A DNA stretch of 64,000 nucleotides from G965215145 sp965215145 (GTDB lineage: Bacteria; Bacteroidota; Rhodothermia; Rhodothermales; JANQRZ01). This document shows, piece after piece, positions 61,835 through 64,000 of the stretch. How positions within the stretch are numbered: position 1 is the stretch's first letter; each line of letters starts with the position of its first letter. The notes beneath the pieces are model-generated. The model worked only from the letters and a program-made list of their open reading frames with translations. It did not search any database and was not told the origin of the DNA. The translations under genes were made by a program, and so were the position numbers. The stretch lies in the NCBI GenBank assembly GCA_965215145.1, contig OZ244038.1:1674001-1738000 (forward strand), read 5' to 3'.

Positions 61835-62874
61835 TAGCCGAGGCCCGGACGCCCCTCTGGCTGAAGCTGCTTGCGCTGGCAGCCCTCGTCGCCGGGGCGG
61901 TGTGGCTGCTGGCCCCGCTCGGCGGGGTGCTCCAGGTCGTCGTGTTCGGGGCGCTGCTGGCCTACCTCCTCGACCCGCTCGTGAACCGGCTGGAGGCGCG
62001 GGGGGTGGGGCACGGGACGGCCACGGCCGTCGTGTTCGTCGGGGTGCTGCTGGCGATCGGCGTCCCGCTCGTGCTGCTGTTCCCCGTGCTGGCCGCGCAG
62101 CTCGGGGAGCTCCAGGCCGGCTTCGACGCCGAGGTGCTGTCGGCGGGGCTGGAGACGGTGGAGGGGTGGCTGGCGGAGCGGCTCCGCCCGCTGGGCGTCG
62201 AGGGGTTCGACCTCCGCGAGCAGGCGGCGGCCCTCGCCTCCGAGCACCTGACCGCCGCCGTCGGCGCCCTGCCGGGCGTGCTCGGCCTCGTCACGCAGCT
62301 CGTGATCGTGCCGTTCGTCGCGTTCCTCCTGCTCCGCGACGGCCGCCGGTTCCGCAAGGGCCTCATCGCCCTCGTCCCGAACCGGTACTTCGAGTTCACC
62401 CTGAACGTGCTCCACAAGGCGGACCAGCAGCTCGGCGGCTACCTCCGCGGGCAGCTCCTCGCGGCGATCATCGTCGGGCTGCTCGCCACGCTCGCGCTGT
62501 GGGTCATCGGCGTGCCGTACTTCTTCATCATCGGGGCCGTGGCCGGGGTGACGAACCTGATCCCGTTCCTCGGCCCCGCCGCCGGCGCGCTGACGGCCGT
62601 GCTCGTCTCGGTGGTGACGCTCGGCACGTTCGACCAGGTGCTCCCCATCGTGGTGACGTTCGCCCTCATCCAGGTCATCGACAACACGGTCTCGCAGCCG
62701 CTCCTGCTCTCGCGCAACGTCGAGCTCCACCCCCTCGCCATCCTCCTCGTGCTTCTCGTCGCCGCGCAGCTCTTCGGGGTGGTCGGGCTGCTGCTGGCCG
62801 TGCCGGTGGCGGCCATCGCGAAGGTGCTCGTGCAGGAGTTCGTCACCACCTTCCGGCGCTACCGGTTCTCGTAA
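61831..62874 (+). CDS. AI-2E-family transporter
   Basis: A 347-residue inner-membrane protein with about seven to eight hydrophobic helices and family motifs LLAYLLDPLVNRLEARG, LVIVPFVAFLLLRDG, GVTNLIPFLGPAAGAL and VIDNTVSQPLLLSRNVELHPL. The AI-2E family exports autoinducer-2 or other small solutes, or exchanges sodium and protons; the substrate here is unknown. It is translationally coupled to the cyclic-nucleotide-binding protein, which could gate or regulate it. Confidence 0.88.
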   Translation: MIAEARTPLWLKLLALAALVAGAVWLLAPLGGVLQVVVFGALLAYLLDPLVNRLEARGVGHGTATAVVFVGVLLAIGVPLVLLFPVLAAQLGELQAGFDAEVLSAGLETVEGWLAERLRPLGVEGFDLREQAAALASEHLTAAVGALPGVLGLVTQLVIVPFVAFLLLRDGRRFRKGLIALVPNRYFEFTLNVLHKADQQLGGYLRGQLLAAIIVGLLATLALWVIGVPYFFIIGAVAGVTNLIPFLGPAAGALTAVLVSVVTLGTFDQVLPIVVTFALIQVIDNTVSQPLLLSRNVELHPLAILLVLLVAAQLFGVVGLLLAVPVAAIAKVLVQEFVTTFRRYRFS

Positions 62875-62889
62875 CCCGCGTTCCCCCTT

Positions 62890-63399
62890 ATGAAGACTCT
62901 CCTCTTCCTCCGCCACGGCAAGTCCGACTGGGAGGCCGCCTGGACCCACGACCACGAGCGCCCGCTGAAGAAGCGCGGCCGGAAGGACGCCGAGCGGATG
63001 GGCCGGTTCATCACGGCCGCCGGGCTCGCCCCGGACCGCATCCTGACCTCAACGGCGGTGCGGGCGCGGCAGACACTGGAGATTGCGCAGAAGGCGGGGG
63101 AATGGGGGGCGCCCGTCCGCGAGACCTCCGCGCTCTACATGGCCGACGTGCAGACCGTGCTGAACGAGGTCCGCCGTGAGCCCGACGACGCCGAGGTACT
63201 CCTCCTCGTCGGCCACGAGCCAACCTGGAGCACGGCCGTCAGCCGGCTCATCGACGGCGGCGACCTCCGCTACCCCACCGCCGCCGTCGCCGCCGTATCG
63301 TTCGAGGCCGACCGCTGGCGGGAGGTCGCTTTTGGGGACGGGGAGCTCGCGTGGTTCCTCCCGCCGAAGGTGATCAAGCGGGCGCTGAAGGCGCTCTGA
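62890..63399 (+). CDS. sixA: SixA-type phosphohistidine phosphatase
   Basis: A 169-residue histidine phosphatase. The phosphoacceptor motif is LFLRHGKSDWEAAW, with the second half-site VRARQTLEIAQKAG and the catalytic His in LLLVGHEPTWS. SixA removes phosphate from histidine-containing phosphotransfer proteins. Located 15 bp after the AI-2E gene at the end of the operon, it may dampen signalling by the operon's kinase; that link is inference. Confidence 0.88.
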   Translation: MKTLLFLRHGKSDWEAAWTHDHERPLKKRGRKDAERMGRFITAAGLAPDRILTSTAVRARQTLEIAQKAGEWGAPVRETSALYMADVQTVLNEVRREPDDAEVLLLVGHEPTWSTAVSRLIDGGDLRYPTAAVAAVSFEADRWREVAFGDGELAWFLPPKVIKRALKAL

Positions 63400-63406
63400 G
63401 GCGAAG

Positions 63407-64000
63407 TCAGCGAAGGACGATAACTCTTTGATCGAGCCGGAGGCCACCGCCCATCGCGCGGACGACGTAGAGCCCCGGCGTGAACGCCGAGGCATCGAGG
63501 CGGAACGGGTGCTGCCCGGCGGCGAGGGGGCCGTCGTGGAGCGTCGCGGCGCGCCGGCCGAGCACGTCGAACACGGCGACCTCAACGCCCGCCTGCGACT
63601 CGGCGAGCGCGAGCGCGACGGTGGCGTCGAAGCGGAGGGGGTTCGGGAACGCCGAGAGCGCGTCGGCTGCAGCCTTGGCCCGCTCAGCCGGCTGCACGGT
63701 GGAGAAGCCGCCGTCGTTCGCGTCGAGCCACGCGTCGGTGAAGAGGGGGGCCGCGGCGATCCCCCTCGAAGCGGCCTTGGTAACGGTGAACGTCTCGAAG
63801 GCGAGGACGCTCATGGAGGAGAAGTCCCCGACGTTCAGGGCGACGGCGTACGCCCCCGCCGGCGCGCCGGCCGGCACCCGGAGGTTGAAGCTGCTCGACG
63901 CGGTGGCGCCGGCCGCGAGCGTGCCGGAGGCGAGGAGCGTCGTCTGCGAGGCCGGGCCCGTGACCTCGACCCACACGTCCACGGGCCGCGCCGCGTCCCC
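63407..64000 (-). CDS. C-terminal part of a secreted protein with sorting domain (N-terminus beyond window)
   Basis: The last 197 residues of a larger exported protein. First comes an Ig-like domain (VDVWVEVTGPA...LRVPAGAPAGAYAVALNVGDF), the same domain type as in the protein at 33778. Then there is a linker with AWLDANDGGFSTVQPAERA and a type IX-like sorting domain (FPNPLRFDATVALAL, VEVAVFDVLGRRAATLHDG, TPGLYVVRAMG). It is convergent with sixA, with only 7 bp between the stops. What the missing part does cannot be told. Confidence 0.75.
   Translation of the reverse strand, partial: GDAARPVDVWVEVTGPASQTTLLASGTLAAGATASSSFNLRVPAGAPAGAYAVALNVGDFSSMSVLAFETFTVTKAASRGIAAAPLFTDAWLDANDGGFSTVQPAERAKAAADALSAFPNPLRFDATVALALAESQAGVEVAVFDVLGRRAATLHDGPLAAGQHPFRLDASAFTPGLYVVRAMGGGLRLDQRVIVLR

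Overview
The window is about 70 percent GC and carries Bacteroidota-style promoters (TAnnTTTG or TACCTT -7 boxes with an upstream TTG), extracytoplasmic proteins ending in type IX-secretion-like sorting domains, SPOR and Omp85 proteins, and no plasmid or prophage backbone. This fits a chromosomal segment of a Gram-negative Rhodothermota, plausibly Rubricoccaceae (Rubrivirga or Rubricoccus). That assignment rests on recognised protein styles, not on a search.

Layout. 1-5.5 kb: the end of a B12/siderophore-type ABC importer (permease plus lipoprotein), a diacylglycerol-kinase-like lipid kinase, a sigma54 response regulator and deoC. 5.5-6.5 kb: palindromes and a perfect 14 bp x 18 tandem array that ends next to the promoter of a SPOR lipoprotein. 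6.5-11 kb: a SnoaL-like protein, polyphosphate glucokinase, the ergothioneine genes egtD and egtB, and an OsmC peroxidase. 11-22 kb: secreted M14 and M16 peptidases, an Ig-like lipoprotein, a small porin-like protein and two tandem PhoD-like phosphatases. 22-30.6 kb: a GH31 glucosidase, a DUF4139 protein with an inserted receptor-like domain, DinB, and a VIT-VWA protein. 30.7-36 kb: yggS, a one-helix membrane protein and divIVA, then a purine nucleoside phosphorylase and a large secreted repeat protein. 36-44 kb: DUF3467, cystathionine beta-synthase, a hybrid histidine kinase, Lon and RsgA. 44-46.9 kb: a class D beta-lactamase, then a low-GC trypsin-like protease gene flanked by a duplicated 3' end of the Nif3-like gene. 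47-56.5 kb: a BNR propeller protein, a pentapeptide-repeat membrane protein, tRNA-Asn and tRNA-Leu, an SdiA-regulated-type lipoprotein and a metallophosphatase/kinase-like/Omp85 fusion.

The most interesting block is 56.6-63.4 kb. Seven same-strand genes, five of whose junctions overlap or are separated by at most 4 bp, encode a Pycsar-effector-like (PycTM/DUF5706) membrane protein, an MBL-fold hydrolase of the type that can cleave cyclic nucleotides, a response regulator fused to a class III nucleotide cyclase, a membrane histidine kinase, a cyclic-nucleotide-binding protein, an AI-2E-family transporter and a SixA phosphohistidine phosphatase. Together they look like a self-contained, two-component-gated cyclic-nucleotide circuit with producer, reader, membrane effector and eraser.

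Intergenic DNA is rich in small repeats of at least four kinds: GTAGGGGC palindromes with covarying inner arms, some of which supply the stop codons of flanking genes; a MITE-like element with GGACCCC terminal inverted repeats; a structured element present twice; and the 14 bp array.
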